From CAZGMN01 sp964645765 (GTDB lineage: Bacteria; Acidobacteriota; Aminicenantia; Aminicenantales; Aminicenantaceae), in NCBI GenBank assembly GCA_964645765.1, contig CAZYBE010000006.1, positions 1 through 64,000 of the forward strand: DNA of 64,000 nt, in the 5' to 3' direction. Each line of letters opens with the position of its first letter. The first letter of the stretch is position 1. Made by a program: the position numbers and the translations under genes. The notes below the pieces were generated by a model. The model did not search any database and was not told the DNA's origin. It saw only the letters and a list, made by a program, of their open reading frames with translations. Below are positions 61,481 through 64,000 of this stretch, in pieces.

Positions 61481-62605
61481 TTACTCTACAGGATAGAGCC
61501 TCTCCTTCCACTCGAACTTTTTCTTGAAAAGCGAAAGACGAAAAGAATTAAGGAGAATGGCGAGGGCAAAAACGACTGTCAAAGGGTGGAGCTGCCCATA
61601 GACGACATTGACTCTAAACCTCATGGATAAAACCAATTTAATAAGAGCGATGGTCATCACCTGGAAGAGAGGCAATGTCAGCGATTGGTGTGATTCTAAA
61701 GCTGCCCAGAGGGAAAGATAGGGATAGATGAACAAATAATAACAGCCAAAAAGAATTAGCGCCAGGTAATGAGGCGCCTTTCCTATAGCTTCATAAGAAT
61801 TCTTGGAAAATCCAGTCCAGACTTCTTTAAAGCAGGAGTAAAACCTGACATCCATGAACTGAGTTCCATCCAGTATAGAAATTTTTCCTTTGTTTTCCTT
61901 AACTTTTTTTGCCATGGCGAGGTCATCAACAATCTCAGCCTTAATTGCCTCATAGCCTCCCCAGGAAAAAAAGAAATTCCTCTCGATGAAGAGAAATGGC
62001 CCCATGCCAAATGAGAGCCTTGAATCCTTGGAGAAATTAATCAGCTTGAAAGGAAGAAGAGCGACAAAGACAAAATGGATGATAGGGAAATAGAGCTTTT
62101 CCGCCCAGGTCTTGGTGATAAAACTCGGAATGCAGCTGACAAAAACTGATTTCCTTTTTCTGGCCACGGCCAGAGCCGTCGAAACGGATTGCGGCTGATG
62201 GATTGTATCGGCATCGGTGAAAAGAAACCAATCACCTCGGGCAGCAAGCGAAAGCTGATGGCAGGCCCAGTTCTTTCCATTCCATCCGGCCGGAAGCTCC
62301 TTGCCTTTGATGGCTCTCAGCTTCTGATGATGTCTGGAGAGGTCCTTCACAATCTCATATGTTCTGTCAGTTGAGTTATCATCAAGAACGATGATTTCAA
62401 GCCTGGGGTAATCAGATTGAAGAAGTGAGGTCAGACAGTTTTCAATTTTTTCTTCCTCGTTCCGGGCCGGAATGAGGACAGAGATAAGGGGCAAGGGCGA
62501 TTCAAGCTTTATGTATTCCTGCGAGCGAAGAATCTTAAGATTCTGGAGCAGGTTGAGGAGAATGAGAAAGAGGCAAATTAAAATTAGCGCCTGTATGAAT
62601 TGCAT
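61481..62605 (-). CDS. GT2-family membrane glycosyltransferase (HpnB/CrtQ-like)
   Basis: This 374-aa protein has one N-terminal helix, a GT-A domain (ISVLIPARNEEEKIENCLTS, VLDDNSTDRT, FTDADTIHQ as the D-x-D) and three or four C-terminal helices. GWNGKNWAC near residue 110 and the layout resemble glycosyltransferases of hopanoid and carotenoid clusters (HpnB, CrtQ). No such cluster is present here. It follows the PlsY paralogue by six bases on the same strand, suggesting membrane-lipid or glycolipid work. Confidence 0.78.
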   Translation of the reverse strand: MQFIQALILICLFLILLNLLQNLKILRSQEYIKLESPLPLISVLIPARNEEEKIENCLTSLLQSDYPRLEIIVLDDNSTDRTYEIVKDLSRHHQKLRAIKGKELPAGWNGKNWACHQLSLAARGDWFLFTDADTIHQPQSVSTALAVARKRKSVFVSCIPSFITKTWAEKLYFPIIHFVFVALLPFKLINFSKDSRLSFGMGPFLFIERNFFFSWGGYEAIKAEIVDDLAMAKKVKENKGKISILDGTQFMDVRFYSCFKEVWTGFSKNSYEAIGKAPHYLALILFGCYYLFIYPYLSLWAALESHQSLTLPLFQVMTIALIKLVLSMRFRVNVVYGQLHPLTVVFALAILLNSFRLSLFKKKFEWKERLYPVE

Positions 62606-62611
62606 CGAAGC

Positions 62612-63202
62612 TCACCAGCCTGATAGCTGTTTTATTCTCCTCATATAAGGCTCATCGATGAGCCTTTTGATACCGAGCAAAAAGAGAAAGGAAAGTAAGA
62701 GCAATAGCTCCGGCCAAGGCTTCTTCAGGACAGCCCACCAGAGGATGGGAATGCTTGCCATGCCAACGCCAATGGCAAGGTGAAATCTTCGCAAAAGAAG
62801 ATAAAGAGCTGCGATCAAAAGACCGGAAATAACGATGATAAGAGGCTGCATGGCCAGAAGAAAGCCCATAGCAGACGCCGCACCCTTTCCTCCTCTTCCT
62901 TTCAAAAAAATTGGAAACGCATGACCCAGAACAACAAAAAACCCGCAAAGCCAGATATACCAAGGCGAAAGCCCGAGGAGGAACCCGAGCCAATAGGCCA
63001 AGAATCCCTTAGAAACATCCAATAGCCCGGCTATGACTCCATACTTCTTCCCGACAACGTGCCAGACATTCCTGCCGCCGACATTACCCTCGCCCACAAC
63101 GCGAATGTCAACGCCTTTGGCCATCCTGGCAACGATATAAGAAAAAGGAATCGAACCTAAAAAATAAGAGAGAATACAGCCCAAAATAACTTTTACGGCC
63201 AT
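62612..63202 (-). CDS. PlsY-like acyltransferase, diverged copy 2
   Basis: This 196-aa inner-membrane protein has the PlsY layout: SYFLGSIPFSYIVAR, KGRGGKGAASAMG and five helices. The middle motif is GEGNVGGRNVWHV instead of GSGNxGATNVLR, so the acyl-acceptor pocket differs from copy 1 at 46631. It may use another acceptor or acyl donor. Paired with the GT2 gene, a glycolipid pathway is possible. The upstream ribosome-binding site is poor. Confidence 0.8.
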   Translation of the reverse strand: MAVKVILGCILSYFLGSIPFSYIVARMAKGVDIRVVGEGNVGGRNVWHVVGKKYGVIAGLLDVSKGFLAYWLGFLLGLSPWYIWLCGFFVVLGHAFPIFLKGRGGKGAASAMGFLLAMQPLIIVISGLLIAALYLLLRRFHLAIGVGMASIPILWWAVLKKPWPELLLLLSFLFLLGIKRLIDEPYMRRIKQLSGW

Positions 63203-63308
63203 TTTTTCGTTATTTTTTCTTTATTACATAATCATATAGATGTCAACAAAAAAAACAAAGTTAAACTTAAGTTATTGTATTTAAAAAAGAAACAATTTTT
63301 CTAAGCTA

Positions 63309-63345
63309 GGCGAAGGCAGAGTGGCGAGAAGGCCGTTTGAAGGCT
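63309..63345 (+). repeat. Repeat arm fragment (CCGTTTGAA tail)
   Basis: GGCGAAGGCAGAGTGGCGAG followed by AAGGCCGTTTGAAGGCT aligns with 51631-51667. Only the left arm of the modular repeat is present. Confidence 0.55.
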
Positions 63346-63352
63346 GAGCTAT

Positions 63353-64000
63353 TTAAAATTGGATAACGACCTCTTTCCTTGAATAATCTCCCTCTTTGCC
63401 TTCAAATTTTATTTTAATCTTCTTCTCCAAACCTTGCTGCCGGATAACTTCGGCCTCCTTGAGCGAGACTAAGGAGCGGGGTGTGATAAGGTTCAGAATA
63501 TAATCCTTCCCTCCCAACGCTTCAACCATAATCCGGAGTTGCTCATCGCTGAAGGTCGCTCGAATCACCTTCAGGCCAGAAGTCCGCTCCCCGATTTGAG
63601 GGAAATTCACAGGGGAGTCAATAAAAATACCCTTCTCGGTTATGACTTCCACCAGCGTCTTCGCTTTTATCTCAAGCTCTAACGCCAAGCAGACTTCGCC
63701 GCTTTTGTCTTCAAGACTGAAATTTCTTGCCTCTCCATTAACCTTCACCTCCTTCACCCGAGTTCCGTAACCCAATGAGGGGGAAAAGAGGAGACGATAG
63801 GAAACTCCAACCTCAGCTTTAGGCTCGATTTGCAGGACAAGCCTAGCCTCAGAGCGCTGGAGGAGAAAATCAAAAATCTCATTTCCTATCCGAAAATTTC
63901 TGACACTGCATTCATCCCACCTTCCAGGAAGATTCGGCTTGAATTCAATCTCTCTTTTTAGAGCGCTTCCTCTTAATCCTAAAAGCCCTCTGACTGAGCA
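63353..64000 (-). CDS. C-terminal part of a probable glycosidase (runs off the window)
   Basis: The minus-strand frame is open from the stop at 63353 to the window end, giving about 215 residues; a TTG at 63775 is only an internal codon. The visible part is all beta in character. RGLLGL, then REIEFKPNLPGRWDECSVRNFRIG and VSYRLLFSPSLGYGTRVKEV resemble the C-terminal beta-sandwich that follows the helical barrel of amylo-alpha-1,6-glucosidase-like and related glycosidases. The catalytic domain lies outside, so the family is tentative. Confidence 0.55.
   Translation of the reverse strand, partial: CSVRGLLGLRGSALKREIEFKPNLPGRWDECSVRNFRIGNEIFDFLLQRSEARLVLQIEPKAEVGVSYRLLFSPSLGYGTRVKEVKVNGEARNFSLEDKSGEVCLALELEIKAKTLVEVITEKGIFIDSPVNFPQIGERTSGLKVIRATFSDEQLRIMVEALGGKDYILNLITPRSLVSLKEAEVIRQQGLEKKIKIKFEGKEGDYSRKEVVIQF

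Overview
The window looks like a piece of chromosome from an uncultured anaerobic (or oxygen-tolerant anaerobic) diderm bacterium that degrades sugars and peptides. Outer-membrane beta-barrel proteins, lipoproteins, a heptosyltransferase-like GT9 enzyme and a Tat-exported superoxide dismutase indicate a double membrane. A tungsten-type aldehyde:ferredoxin oxidoreductase, a flavodoxin and a corrinoid protein with two URO-D-family proteins indicate anaerobic metabolism. The mixture of single-protein 6-bladed propellers, URO-D paralogues, GH78 rhamnosidase and FTCD recalls Candidatus Aminicenantes (OP8) or neighbouring Acidobacteriota. That placement is an impression from gene content, not a phylogeny.

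Layout. 1-1.5 kb: an intact IS4-family element inserted in a perfect palindrome. 1.5-9.2 kb: a DUF3943 outer-membrane protein, a very large metalloprotease/beta-propeller/barrel protein, and GT87 and GT9 glycosyltransferases. 9.2-15.2 kb (minus strand): a sugar-acid operon (KDPG aldolase-KDG kinase fusion, SDR, FAD flavoprotein, Old Yellow Enzyme). 15.4-24.4 kb: a protease-TPR protein, trans-3-hydroxy-L-proline dehydratase, sugar isomerase, tRNA-editing protein, Fe-SOD, SSF symporter and a DUF1566 membrane protein. 24.4-40.2 kb: a region that reads as a rhamnose unit: GH78 rhamnosidase, RhaA, RhaB, a tandem class II aldolase in an operon with AOR and flavodoxin, two URO-D proteins, a corrinoid protein and two beta-propellers. 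40.3-41.1 kb: a small-protein/nucleotidyltransferase pair. 41.2-49.0 kb: asnS and a tight housekeeping operon (rimO, pgpA, cinA, thpR, plsY, gpsA, TPR lipoprotein). 49-51.5 kb: ahcY and metK. 51.9-58.1 kb: two M16-like proteins, FTCD, THEP1 NTPase, nicotinamidase, macro-domain protein. 58.1-58.8 kb: a second small-protein/nucleotidyltransferase pair. 58.9-61.4 kb: a zinc/manganese ABC importer. 61.5-64 kb: GT2, a second PlsY, and the C-terminal part of a probable glycosidase that runs off the edge.

How the genes fit together. The most coherent inference is L-rhamnose use: GH78 releases rhamnose, RhaA and RhaB make rhamnulose-1-phosphate, the class II aldolase would split it into DHAP and L-lactaldehyde, and the AOR would oxidise lactaldehyde with electrons passing to ferredoxin or flavodoxin. 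No classical RhaD, lactaldehyde dehydrogenase or FucO is visible here, so this assignment rests on context and active-site residues.

The intergenic DNA holds a family of modular, palindromic repeats in at least nine places. They share arms and a stem-loop whose TCGCTGG loop is conserved while the stem sequences change in compensation. One copy is nested inside another in inverted orientation. Other points of note are two adjacent M16 peptidase homologues that both lack the zinc motif, and three genes (including asnS and rimO) whose promoters sit so close to the ATG that the transcripts should be almost leaderless. I saw no tRNA, rRNA or CRISPR array.
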